Assembly (NCBI GenBank): GCA_013289175.1
Contig: JABDAN010000018.1
Coordinates: 1-43,404, forward strand
Source: Bacteroidota bacterium
GTDB taxonomy: Bacteria; Bacteroidota; Bacteroidia; Chitinophagales; Chitinophagaceae
DNA: 43,404 nucleotides
Direction of reading: 5' to 3'
The notes beneath the pieces were generated by a model. It did not search any database. It worked only from the letters and a program-made list of their open reading frames with translations, and had not been told where the DNA came from. The position numbers were made by a program, and so were the translations under genes. Numbering within the stretch: position 1 is the first letter of the stretch; the number at the start of each line of letters is the position of its first letter. Positions 24,792 through 33,025 of this stretch are shown one piece after another.

Positions 24792-25640
24792 ATGGTACTA
24801 CTGCAAATTCCAACCTCGGACAATTATATCTCGACGGTCCTTTTTTTTGGTACCATCGGTATGCTTGCCCTGACGATCGGCCTGATCGTTTTCATTAGTT
24901 TCCACCAGAGAAAGGTTATCCGATATCAGCAGCAGCTTCAGCGTATGGAGCAGGACCAGCAAAAAACCTTATTGAACGCCTCCATCCGTCTTCAGGAAGA
25001 AGAACGCCAGCGCATTGCAGCAGACCTGCACGATGATGCTGGACCCCTGCTCGCGACCGCCCGCCTCTATTTGAATGAAAACTTTGTGAACCTGGATAAG
25101 CAGACCCAGCTTCAGAGTATCTACAACGCCAAACAAATCATCGACGATACCATTCAGCTGATTCGCAATATCTCCCACAGCCTGATGCCCCCTACCCTGA
25201 AAAATTTTGGTCTGGAATCGGCCGTCAATGACCTGTTCCAAAAAATCAGCGGATCCGGCAGTATGAATGCCAGTTCCCGCTTTCACGATTACCGGGAAAG
25301 GCTGAAAGCGGAAAACGAACTGATCATCTTTCGGATCATCCAGGAACTGATCAACAATATCCTCAAACACAGCAATGCCAGTTTTATCCACCTCACCCAG
25401 AATACCAGCGGTCAGCGGTTTTTTATCCGTATGCACCACGACGGACGAGGTCTGACACAGACGGATTTTGAAAAATTGGGTAAGAGCAATGTTGGACTGG
25501 GACTGAAAAATATTCAAAGCCGCTTAAAAGTGCTCCAAGGCAAGATCTACTTTGAAAAAGATATGTCACAAACCTATTATAAGGTGACCATTGAGCTGAA
25601 CCGGGAAGATGATCTGAAGCCAGCCAACGGAAGCAATTAA
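24792..25640 (+). CDS. Histidine kinase HK2, NarX/DesK (HisKA_3) type
   Basis: 282 residues. One membrane segment (about 15-37), a glutamine-rich coiled coil (about 44-72), the phosphoacceptor His80 in AADLHDDAGPLL, then an ATPase domain with IQELINNILKHS and HHDGRGL, then NVGLGLKNIQSRL (about 235-247). No extracellular sensor domain. HK2 is less AT-rich than the neighbouring 7TM genes. RR4 begins 33 bases after its stop and is the expected partner. Confidence 0.92.
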   Translation: MVLLQIPTSDNYISTVLFFGTIGMLALTIGLIVFISFHQRKVIRYQQQLQRMEQDQQKTLLNASIRLQEEERQRIAADLHDDAGPLLATARLYLNENFVNLDKQTQLQSIYNAKQIIDDTIQLIRNISHSLMPPTLKNFGLESAVNDLFQKISGSGSMNASSRFHDYRERLKAENELIIFRIIQELINNILKHSNASFIHLTQNTSGQRFFIRMHHDGRGLTQTDFEKLGKSNVGLGLKNIQSRLKVLQGKIYFEKDMSQTYYKVTIELNREDDLKPANGSN

Positions 25641-25673
25641 TGCTTATTTTAGTTGTCAGAAGATACAATACCT

Positions 25674-26324
25674 ATGGGATTTATCAAAGTTGCGATTGCC
25701 GATGATCATAAAATCTTTCGAAAGGGAGTCATCCTTTCCCTTCGAGCCTACAGCAATATCAAATTTGTACAGGAAGCAGAAAATGGCCAGGAGCTATTAG
25801 ATGGCCTGGCGGTGTCCCAACCCGATGTCATCCTGATGGACCTGCGTATGCCCCTAAAAGACGGCATTGAGACTACCAAGATGATCGCCAAACTCTATCC
25901 ACAGATCCATATCATCGCCCTGACTATGTATGAAGATGAGCGTTTTGTGAGCCATATGATGGAAATTGGGGCCAATGGCTATTTACTTAAAAGTGCCGAT
26001 CCCTCCGAGATTAAAAGGGCTATCATGGAAGTATCTTCCAAAGGGTACTATCTCAACAACTTCGTTAACCGCATCCTGCTGAAGAAATCCCATGCCCGTA
26101 CTAAAGTTATTCCCAACTTAAATACCGAAGTGACCCTAAGCGACCGGGAGCGGGAGGTGGTCAAATACATTTGTATGGAGTTTACCGCCCAGGAAATTGC
26201 GCAAAAGTTGGAAGTGAGTCCTCGCACGGTGGAAGCCATTAAAGACCGGCTGATGGAAAGATTCGGTGCCAAGAACACCGCTGGCCTGGTCTTTTTCGCC
26301 GTAAAGAATAACTTGATTGACTAG
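25674..26324 (+). CDS. NarL/FixJ-family response regulator RR4
   Basis: 216 residues from ATG 25674 (MGFIKVAIADDH); an in-frame TTG at 25653 would add seven residues. The receiver domain has IADDHKIF, phosphoacceptor Asp56 in ILMDLRMPLKDG, Thr in ALTMYED and Lys in YLLKSADP. The HTH includes SPRTVEAIKDRLM and ends in GAKNTAGLVFFAVKNNLID, nearly the same as the end of RR1 and RR2. It is the last gene of the 7TM-3-HK2-RR4 set. Confidence 0.93.
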   Translation: MGFIKVAIADDHKIFRKGVILSLRAYSNIKFVQEAENGQELLDGLAVSQPDVILMDLRMPLKDGIETTKMIAKLYPQIHIIALTMYEDERFVSHMMEIGANGYLLKSADPSEIKRAIMEVSSKGYYLNNFVNRILLKKSHARTKVIPNLNTEVTLSDREREVVKYICMEFTAQEIAQKLEVSPRTVEAIKDRLMERFGAKNTAGLVFFAVKNNLID

Positions 26325-26380
26325 TGCCGCTGTCACGGGCGAATCCAAGGAAAATATTTCTTAGATCAAAATAACCGCTT

Positions 26381-27154
26381 ATGCAGGCACTTTTTAAATC
26401 CGGTCGGTATTTTTTTGCTATAGCCATCATCGCTTTTGGAACCATTCAATATATTACAGGCGACTTTATGAGCGGTTTTCTTCACGTCAAAGAAACCTTT
26501 CCATCACGGGTGTTTTTTTTATACTTTATCAGCACCCTTTTTGTTTTCTCGGGTTTGGCTATGTTGTTTGATAAAACAATTCTGGGAGGTGCTCGCATTG
26601 TTTTCTTCCTTTTTGTTGTGCTGTTTTTCTATCCTCATCTTTTTACATTGATTTCAGATATAAAAAACGGAGGGGAATGGACTGTGCTTGGAGAAACCCT
26701 AGCCATGATCAGCGGTTCATTGATTCTAATTGGTCTTTTTATAAACAATTCGCCTCAACAAGACCCGGTTCTCCGTTTCCTGAAAAACAAAATTTCAACC
26801 GGTCGATGCCTTTTCGCGGCATCACTCATCATTTTTGCCGTCCTGCATTTCATTTATGCCGATTATATTGCCACACTGATTTCTGCCTGGATTCCATGGA
26901 AGTTATTCTGGGCCTATTTTGTCGGTGTTGCTTTTCTCCTGTCCGCCTTGAGTATTCTACTTTGCATCAAAACTCCGCTGGCTTGTAGCCTCCTGGGATT
27001 CATGTTTTTGTTTTGGGTTTTCTTCCTTCATCTTCCCCGGGTGGCGGGAAGCCCCCACAAGGAATCCGAATGGACCAGCCTGTTTGTGGCGTTCGCATTC
27101 TCCGGTATTTTTTTTATTATCGCCGGTCTGCCCCCCAAAAAAGTCAAGGTTTAA
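26381..27154 (+). CDS. DoxX-like integral membrane protein with two repeated halves
   Basis: 257 residues, about eight hydrophobic segments in two similar halves. Each half begins with a Phe/Ala-rich helix (FFAIAIIAFGTIQYI near 11 and LFAASLIIFAVLHFI near 143), continues with YFISTLFVFSGLAML / YFVGVAFLLSALSIL, and has a Glu-Trp (GEWTVLGE / SEWTSLFVA) before the last helix. This pattern resembles DoxX/DoxD-type membrane proteins, often found singly in oxidoreductase loci; fused doubles are known in Bacteroidota. The substrate is unknown. It follows RR4 after 56 bases on the same strand. Confidence 0.7.
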   Translation: MQALFKSGRYFFAIAIIAFGTIQYITGDFMSGFLHVKETFPSRVFFLYFISTLFVFSGLAMLFDKTILGGARIVFFLFVVLFFYPHLFTLISDIKNGGEWTVLGETLAMISGSLILIGLFINNSPQQDPVLRFLKNKISTGRCLFAASLIIFAVLHFIYADYIATLISAWIPWKLFWAYFVGVAFLLSALSILLCIKTPLACSLLGFMFLFWVFFLHLPRVAGSPHKESEWTSLFVAFAFSGIFFIIAGLPPKKVKV

Positions 27155-27162
27155 TAACTCAT

Positions 27163-27801
27163 TTACTCATTGAACAAAAAAGGAGCTTGCCGAATATACG
27201 TTTCATCCAAAAGCTGATTTACTAAAAAGGTAGCCAGGCTAGCAGCACTGATCTTTTCCCCTGGACAATCGGCGAGGCTTAGTTTTATTTCTTTTTTTTC
27301 TTCCGTCAGTTCAATTAACGGAAGTCTCACCAGTGTCCAGTCCAGGTTGGACCCTTGCAGAAGTTCCCATTCCCGTTGTTTATCTATTGTGGTATCCGGA
27401 TAGTTTAGTTTCATCCATTCGGTAGCCGCTGCGGTATACCCTTTTTTTAAATCGAGCGGTGTGTCGACAGAAATTCCAGTCGTCAGAATATACCTGCTGA
27501 TTTTAAGAAAATGCAAAGCATCAATGACATTCCGGGTTGCATCACTGAAAATGGGAGCTTCTCCTTTAGGTTGCCCAAGTGTGCTGATAACTGCCTGCGC
27601 GCCATCCAGGAGCTCCTGTACAGCCTTGGGGTCTCTCGCGTCTCCCCGTATGAGTTTGAGTTGCGAACTTTCAATGGACGATTGGGAACCATTGCGCAAA
27701 AGCATTCGAATGAAAAAACCGCGACTCAATAAATGACGAACAAGATATTTTCCGGATTTACCGGTACCGCCGATCACGGCGATGGATGAATGGAATGACA
27801 T
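27163..27801 (-). CDS. NAD(P)-binding Rossmann protein (NmrA/atypical SDR family)
   Basis: 212 residues. The dinucleotide-binding motif GGTGKSG is at 11-17, a basic residue at the end of beta2 (MLLRNGS, about 34-40) suggests NADP preference, and GDARDPKAV (about 54-62) is typical of NmrA-like atypical short-chain dehydrogenases. ALHFLKISRYILTTGIS and TLVRLPLIEL complete the fold. The Tyr-x3-Lys catalytic pair of classical SDRs is not obvious, so it may be a redox sensor or an NAD(P)H-dependent reductase of unknown substrate. Convergent with the DoxX-like gene, 8 bases apart. Confidence 0.8.
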   Translation of the reverse strand: MSFHSSIAVIGGTGKSGKYLVRHLLSRGFFIRMLLRNGSQSSIESSQLKLIRGDARDPKAVQELLDGAQAVISTLGQPKGEAPIFSDATRNVIDALHFLKISRYILTTGISVDTPLDLKKGYTAAATEWMKLNYPDTTIDKQREWELLQGSNLDWTLVRLPLIELTEEKKEIKLSLADCPGEKISAASLATFLVNQLLDETYIRQAPFLFNE

Positions 27802-27967
27802 AATTCTTTATAAAAAAAAGTGAAAGGAAAATATTTGAGGAATACTAGGGGAATTTGTAAATAAGTCATCCCCGGCTAAAAGCCCTGTGAACAAACAAAT
27901 CCTGATATTTTATAAAGAGAGAATGATATGTGCAAGATAAGATTTTAATGCTAAAACCAACCGGGGG

Positions 27968-28624
27968 TCAGATTTGCATTTCAGGCACTGCATGGGGGAT
28001 GACCAGTTTCCCCAGAGTCTTTGAACGAATTTCCTCCACTGAAATACCAGGAGCTCGTTCCACAAGTAAAAATCCCTTTGGAGTAATATCCATTACGGCC
28101 AGCTCGGTTACGATGCGTTTTACGCACCGAACGCCGGTAAGAGGCAGTGTACAATTTGGCAGCAATTTGGATTCTCCTTTCGGATTGGTATGCTGCATGG
28201 CCACGATGATATTTTTGGCACTCGCTACTAAATCCATGGCACCTCCCATTCCTTTTACCATTTTCCCCGGAATTTTCCAGTTGGCAATATCCCCGTTTTC
28301 AGATACTTCCATAGCGCCCAGCACCGTCAGGTCTACTTTTCCTGCCCGGATCATGCCAAAGCTTTCTGCACTGTCGAAAAACGCTCCGCCTGGAAGGATG
28401 GTGACCGTTTCTTTGCCCGCATTGATCAGGTCCGGATCCAGGGCCGATTCGGCGGGATAAGGTCCCATGCCGAGCATGCCATTCTCCGACTGAATCATGA
28501 TCATCATGCTGTCAGGAATATAATTGGCCACGAGCGTCGGAATGCCAATGCCCAGATTGACATACATGCTGTCTCTTAATTCCTGAGCGATCCTTTTAGC
28601 AATTCCGAACTTATCCAGTGCCAT
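27968..28624 (-). CDS. scoB: 3-oxoacid CoA-transferase, subunit B
   Basis: 218 residues. It holds the catalytic Glu47 in [14 protein letters not shown], the residue that forms the CoA thioester intermediate, plus the family motifs [12 protein letters not shown] (about 23-34), [15 protein letters not shown] and GGAMDLV. With subunit A it moves CoA between succinyl-CoA or a similar donor and acetoacetate or other 3-oxoacids. ATG 28624 is preferred over a TTG two codons earlier; either way it is tightly linked to the preceding gene, whose stop is at 28627. Subunit A lies on the far side of that gene, an unusual split. Confidence 0.92.
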   Translation of the reverse strand: MALDKFGIAKRIAQELRDSMYVNLGIGIPTLVANYIPDSMMIMIQSENGMLGMGPYPAESALDPDLINAGKETVTILPGGAFFDSAESFGMIRAGKVDLTVLGAMEVSENGDIANWKIPGKMVKGMGGAMDLVASAKNIIVAMQHTNPKGESKLLPNCTLPLTGVRCVKRIVTELAVMDITPKGFLLVERAPGISVEEIRSKTLGKLVIPHAVPEMQI

Positions 28625-28626
28625 AT

Positions 28627-29361
28627 TCAAATATTTGCTGGAACATATAATTTTAGATCTTCCAACTGGTTCAATAGAAGCTCTGCCATTAAGGGATTGA
28701 TTTCACCCATAACCTCGCTATTCTTTCGAAGAATTGCAAAAGCATCCTCATAAGCCCCTCTTCCCTCTCCCAGGTCGATGACCACGTTCTCTTCTCCATT
28801 ACTCTTATCATCTGCATAGTCACGGATATCGTCCAAAATCAAATAGCTGGGCAGCAGGGCATACCAATATCGAAGAGCTTGTCGCAATTGCAATACATTT
28901 AGTGGCAAATCGCATAACACATATAAAAAAGTATCAGCTCGGTTTAAGGCTGGATAATTTGTGCCGAAAACATCTTGCGACATGCGAACAACCTGATCCT
29001 GATATTTGGTCAGGGATTCATAAAACGGCTTGTTGTGGACACGGTCTTTCAGCAAATCACGAATCAACTTTTGCTCTTCTTCTTTACTGATATCATTTGT
29101 TTCCTGAAGGTGAGAAAAATGCATGATCTGCTCCATGAAAAAAATATGTGCTTCATTTAAAAGTACTTCCAAGGGAATCCCGATTCGGTGCAGAATATCG
29201 TAATAAACAGGTATAAACAAATAGCCATTTCCGAAACTGACATACAAAAGCCTTTTTTTCCAATAGTTATTGTTCTCCGGGGGCTTGCGGTCGACAAAAA
29301 ACCGACCAATCGTTTTATTCACACCCATTTGGGTTTCCAATTGACCAACAGACATGAACAT
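28627..29361 (-). CDS. Unknown helical protein with an aspartate-rich motif, between the CoA-transferase subunits
   Basis: 244 residues, predicted almost entirely helical, with no signal peptide. The segment [13 protein letters not shown] (about 173-185) resembles the second aspartate-rich metal-diphosphate motif of polyprenyl synthases and other all-alpha terpenoid enzymes, and is preceded by [11 protein letters not shown]. The first DDxxD motif is absent: the corresponding region reads [17 protein letters not shown] with a Glu/His pattern. It may be a degenerate or non-catalytic member of that fold, or unrelated. Its stop lies 2 bases before the scoB ATG and its start 78 bases after scoA, so it sits inside the operon. 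Function unknown. Confidence 0.7.
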   Translation of the reverse strand: MFMSVGQLETQMGVNKTIGRFFVDRKPPENNNYWKKRLLYVSFGNGYLFIPVYYDILHRIGIPLEVLLNEAHIFFMEQIMHFSHLQETNDISKEEEQKLIRDLLKDRVHNKPFYESLTKYQDQVVRMSQDVFGTNYPALNRADTFLYVLCDLPLNVLQLRQALRYWYALLPSYLILDDIRDYADDKSNGEENVVIDLGEGRGAYEDAFAILRKNSEVMGEINPLMAELLLNQLEDLKLYVPANI

Positions 29362-29439
29362 GAATCGAAATATTTATAGGTTGCTAAAAGTTGTAAATCG
29401 GTTTGAAACTTATGGAGATCAAGTTTTACCCCAAAATGA

Positions 29440-30144
29440 TCATCCATGCGGTTTTAAAGACACCGTCTTCTTTTCAATTCTTTTTTCATAGCGATCCCCT
29501 TGGAAAATCCGGTGAACATAAATGCTGGCGACATGGATCTGATCGGGATCGAGCATCCCAGGTTCAACGAGTTCCTCCACCTCTGCGATGGTGATATCAC
29601 CGGCCTTGGCCATCGAGGTTGAAAAATTGCGGGTTGTTTTTCTAAAAACTAAATTTCCCAACCGGTCGCCTTTCCAGGCTTTTACGATTGCAAAATCCGC
29701 ATGAAGGGCGTGTTCCAGCAAATGCATCTTCCGGCCAAACTCCCGGGTTTCTTTCCCCACCGCAATTTCTGTCCCGTACCCGGCTGGTGTATAAAAAGCA
29801 GGAATACCCATCGCCGCCATTTGAATCCTGGTAGCCAGGGTCCCTTGGGGGACCAGGTCCACTTCGAGTTCGCCTTGCAAGAGTTGTCGTTCAAATTCAG
29901 CGTTTTCTCCCACATAGGAACTGATCATCTTTTTAATCTGCCTGGTTTTTAAAAGAAATCCCAGGCCAAAATCGTCCACCCCCGCATTGTTGGAAATGCA
30001 GGTCAGGTTTTTTGCGCCTGTTTTCACCAGGGCGGCAATACTGTTTTCCGGAATTCCGCAGAGTCCGAAGCCGCCCAGCATGATCACCGCGCCATCCCCA
30101 ATATCCCGGACGGCATCCAGCGCGTTGTCATAGACTTTATTCAT
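29440..30144 (-). CDS. scoA: 3-oxoacid CoA-transferase, subunit A
   Basis: 234 residues. The family signature MLGGFGLCGIPENSI (about 18-32) binds CoA, followed by NNAGVDDFGLGFLL and MISSYVGENAEFE, all typical of SCOT alpha subunits, and by GTEIAVGKE and KAWKGDRLGNLVFRKT later. It is the first gene of a leftward operon with the unknown 244-residue protein and scoB. Likely role: activation of acetoacetate or another 3-oxoacid in fatty acid, ketone or amino acid breakdown. Confidence 0.92.
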   Translation of the reverse strand: MNKVYDNALDAVRDIGDGAVIMLGGFGLCGIPENSIAALVKTGAKNLTCISNNAGVDDFGLGFLLKTRQIKKMISSYVGENAEFERQLLQGELEVDLVPQGTLATRIQMAAMGIPAFYTPAGYGTEIAVGKETREFGRKMHLLEHALHADFAIVKAWKGDRLGNLVFRKTTRNFSTSMAKAGDITIAEVEELVEPGMLDPDQIHVASIYVHRIFQGDRYEKRIEKKTVSLKPHG

Positions 30145-30170
30145 CCCATGAAGTTAGGAAATGAATGGAC

Positions 30171-30554
30171 TCAATTCACAGGGCGAATGGTTGGTTTCAC
30201 CAGTGGTTTTGGACGATATAAATCCTTTTGTTGCCGGTTGGCATAGGCGGAAAGGCTATCGAAAATTTTTTTATTCAGATCGGGCCTGGATTCATAAAAA
30301 AGCAGACTGTGTTTAAATGCTTCCCTTGTGATATGATGTATCTGGAAGACTTTTTCCAGCAACTCCTGATTGGCTCTGGCCTTGTCTTTTAACAGCGAAT
30401 CCTTCTCAAGATACTGGACAGAATACTGGGAGGCCAGGATCAAGTCCTTCATGACAACCTGCATAGAATCCGAAGGAAGCACATCGCTTGGAATAGCCGT
30501 TCGGTTGCTGCAGGAACACATCAGAACCAAAATAATTACGGCAACCAGGCGCAT
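30171..30554 (-). CDS. DUF4296 lipoprotein
   Basis: 127 residues. The signal peptide ends in a lipobox near LMCSCSNRT, with Cys at about 15 as the lipidation site. The mature part starts with IPSDVLPSDSMQVVMKDL, the hallmark of DUF4296, a family limited to Bacteroidota with no assigned function. It is mostly helical and ends in a Pro-rich tail. Its start and the stop of the upstream porD-like gene share a base, so translation is coupled. Anchored in the inner or outer membrane; a role in envelope maintenance is guessed only from neighbours. Confidence 0.85.
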   Translation of the reverse strand: MRLVAVIILVLMCSCSNRTAIPSDVLPSDSMQVVMKDLILASQYSVQYLEKDSLLKDKARANQELLEKVFQIHHITREAFKHSLLFYESRPDLNKKIFDSLSAYANRQQKDLYRPKPLVKPTIRPVN

Positions 30555-31480
30555 TACTGGAGATTTTGTTTATACTGGCTCAGATTGGAAACATCGATCC
30601 GGGAAAGGATCTCCAGGGCTCGGCTTTTTTCATCCGGAGTGCCCCTTTTAAAAACATTTCCAATCTCCGTGCCCTTCCCCTGAAAGAAAAATTGAAGGAA
30701 CATAATATCGGGAAACTGATTGTAGATGCTGTTAAATATAATTAGGGAATTCATGGCTGCTACCCTTGCGTCTGCTTCGTGGTCAAACATCTGGTCCATC
30801 CCTTGGCGGTAATAGCCGTACATGGCATCGTGAATGGGATTGTATTTGGGATTGGTTAGGTTTTCGACCAACCAGTAGCGGTTCCTGAGTCCGTCAAATG
30901 GTTTCCACCCGTTGAGTGCGCTGTTTTCAGGAGCGTTGTTAACGATATTCTGTGCCTTTTGGAAGTAAAGATCCCCACCCCGCAATCCATAGGAATCGAA
31001 ATTGAGCCCGAGAATGATGTAAGCGTAATAGGCGATCACGGCCGTCAGGTTGGCGGTGAGTGGATCAGTACCGCCTACGCGGTTTTCATTAAAATCCATA
31101 TCCTGATACTGCACATATTTAAAAGTGAACTGATCATCCAAATAATTAATCAGGGCACTTTGGTAGGAGGTATTGTAAATCGGTCGGGCTGACTGAATGG
31201 TCAGGGTAGCTGTGTAGGTGTTGTTGTCCGTTGATCCGCTGAGATTCACCAAAAAGCTGCACTGGATTTTCTCATTCTGATTAAAAGTCACATTGGTCCA
31301 CTTACGACCGTTCAAAAAATTGTATAACGCAGATTGAAGGGTGGTAAAAATCTGCCTGTCAATGCTGGTAGGCAATCGGTTAGACAGTACCGTTACATTG
31401 GCCTGAAATTCCTGGCTTTGTGCTTTTTGAAAGTGAAGGAATACAATCGTAAAAAGGATCAGGATTTTGGAGCGCATCAC
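30554..31480 (-). CDS. porD: DUF4835 / PorD-like protein, associated with type IX secretion
   Basis: 308 residues with a cleavable signal peptide (about 1-22, ending QSQ). The mature start QEFQANVTVLSNRLPTSIDR, then FNQNEKIQC and a TLTIQSARPIYNTSYQS strand region, is characteristic of DUF4835. I recall this family being annotated as the T9SS accessory protein PorD, though the symbol is less certain than the family. A secreted, probably outer-membrane-associated protein. It overlaps the end of coaBC by 4 bases and is followed by the DUF4296 gene; this order is frequent in the phylum. sprA at the left end belongs to the same secretion system. Confidence 0.8.
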   Translation of the reverse strand: MMRSKILILFTIVFLHFQKAQSQEFQANVTVLSNRLPTSIDRQIFTTLQSALYNFLNGRKWTNVTFNQNEKIQCSFLVNLSGSTDNNTYTATLTIQSARPIYNTSYQSALINYLDDQFTFKYVQYQDMDFNENRVGGTDPLTANLTAVIAYYAYIILGLNFDSYGLRGGDLYFQKAQNIVNNAPENSALNGWKPFDGLRNRYWLVENLTNPKYNPIHDAMYGYYRQGMDQMFDHEADARVAAMNSLIIFNSIYNQFPDIMFLQFFFQGKGTEIGNVFKRGTPDEKSRALEILSRIDVSNLSQYKQNLQ

Positions 31481-32667
31481 AGAAGTTTTATTATCCGGTC
31501 TACGATATCGCGGGCAACCGCCTGTTTGGACTTTCGTCCAAAAGGGATTTCCAAACCGCTTTTTTCAAAAATGGTCACCTGGTTGGTGTCGTATCCGAAT
31601 CCTGCGCCGGCATCATTTAAAGAATTCAGAACGATCATATCGGCGTTTTTTGAAGTTAGTTTTTTTCTGGCGTGAGCAACCTCATCAGTATTTTCCAGAG
31701 CAAACCCTACGAGCACCTGGTCTGGTCTCTTTTTGTCCCCTAAAGCCTGAAGAATATCTTTTGTCCTGGACAACTCCAGGGTAAACGTTTCGGAATTCTT
31801 TTTTATTTTTTCAGTGGAAAAAGATACCGGGGTATAATCTGCCACGGCGGCGGACATGACGGCGACTTGAGTAGATGGAAATATTTTCAGGCAGGCTTGA
31901 TACATTTCTTCCGCCGATTGTACCCGGGTGACCCGGATGCGGGGATCATGGACTTCTTGTGAACTGGGACCCAGGACCAGCTCTACTTCCGCTCCCCGTT
32001 CAGCGAACTCGAGAGCCAGAGCGATGCCCATTTTACCGGTAGACTGGTTTCCGATATAACGAACCGGATCAAAGGGCTCATGGGTGGGTCCGGCCGTTAC
32101 CAAGGCTCTTTTCCCTTTTAGTTCGGTGCTAAAAAAAAAATTCACATCCAAAAAGGAAATGATTTGTTCTGGTTCGGCCATCCGGCCCTCCCCATATAGT
32201 CCGCTGGCCAGTTCTCCTTTTTCCACCGGAATGATCCGGTTTCCAAATCCCTTAAGCTTCTCCAAATTGAACTTCGTAGAAGGATGAAGCCACATATCCT
32301 CATCCATGGCAGGAGCGACCACTACCGGACAGGCCGCCGAAAGATAGGTGGCCAGTAGCAGGTTATCGCAAAGACCATTGGCCATTTTAGCTAGGGTATT
32401 GCAGCTCAAGGGGGCAATCACCATCAGGTCAGCCCATCTTCCCAGCGCTACATGATTAATCCAGTTGTCCTCCCGGAACAAATCGCTGAGTACTTCGTTT
32501 TTGGAAATGGTTGAAAGAGATAGGGGCGTCACAAAATCCTTGGCAGAAGGGGTCATCACCACTTTTACTTCGGCGCCAGCTTTGATGAGCAGCCTGGTAA
32601 GAAGGATGGACTTGTAAGCAGCAATGCTGCCTGAGACCCCCAGGAGTATTTTCTTACCTTCTACCAT
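31477..32667 (-). CDS. coaBC: Bifunctional phosphopantothenoylcysteine decarboxylase / phosphopantothenate-cysteine ligase
   Basis: 396 residues. The N-terminal flavoprotein domain CoaC (about 1-180) has GVSGSIAAYKS, His72 in NWINHVALGRWAD and PAMDEDMW where many homologues have PAMNxxMW. The C-terminal ligase domain CoaB (about 187-396) starts GKRALVTAGPTHEPFDPVR and carries STGKMGIALA. Together they turn 4'-phosphopantothenate into 4'-phosphopantetheine for CoA. One oddity: the substrate-clamp segment LASGLYGEGRM has Ser155 at the place of the catalytic Cys158 of the E. coli enzyme. It overlaps porD by 4 bases and follows rpoZ closely. Confidence 0.94.
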   Translation of the reverse strand: MVEGKKILLGVSGSIAAYKSILLTRLLIKAGAEVKVVMTPSAKDFVTPLSLSTISKNEVLSDLFREDNWINHVALGRWADLMVIAPLSCNTLAKMANGLCDNLLLATYLSAACPVVVAPAMDEDMWLHPSTKFNLEKLKGFGNRIIPVEKGELASGLYGEGRMAEPEQIISFLDVNFFFSTELKGKRALVTAGPTHEPFDPVRYIGNQSTGKMGIALALEFAERGAEVELVLGPSSQEVHDPRIRVTRVQSAEEMYQACLKIFPSTQVAVMSAAVADYTPVSFSTEKIKKNSETFTLELSRTKDILQALGDKKRPDQVLVGFALENTDEVAHARKKLTSKNADMIVLNSLNDAGAGFGYDTNQVTIFEKSGLEIPFGRKSKQAVARDIVDRIIKLL

Positions 32668-32680
32668 AAGTTAGATTGAT

Positions 32681-33022
32681 CTAGCTGAAAAGATCGTCCT
32701 CGTTCTTGCGGTAATAGATCTTGTCTTCCATGAATTCCTGCGTGGCGAGCAATGCAGCGTTGGGCATTCTTTCATAGGCTTTGGAAATTTCAATCTGTTC
32801 CTTGTTTTCGTGAATTTCTTCCAGGCTATCCGTATGCGTAGCAAACTCTTCCAGCTTGCTGTGAAGTTCTTCCTTCATAGTAATGCTGATCTGGTTGGCC
32901 CTTTTGGCGATGATGGCGATGGATTCATACAGATTGCCTGTCTTGTTTTTAAGATCCGTTAGGTTCTTCGTTTCAGCCACATTGGCAATATGGGTACTGA
33001 CCTGTCTTCTTGGTTTGCTCAT
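32681..33022 (-). CDS. rpoZ: RNA polymerase omega subunit, Bacteroidota type
   Basis: 113 residues. It contains the RpoZ/RPB6 core: LTDLKNKTGNLYESIAIIAK with RANQIS (about 20-48), then a long charged middle and AYERMPNAALLATQEFMEDKI near 80-100. Bacteroidota omega proteins have this longer, acidic form. It stabilises the beta-prime subunit and helps assemble RNA polymerase. Position between bamD (3 bases) and coaBC (13 bases) is the usual arrangement in this phylum and supports the call. Confidence 0.88.
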   Translation of the reverse strand: MSKPRRQVSTHIANVAETKNLTDLKNKTGNLYESIAIIAKRANQISITMKEELHSKLEEFATHTDSLEEIHENKEQIEISKAYERMPNAALLATQEFMEDKIYYRKNEDDLFS

Positions 33023-33025
33023 TAT

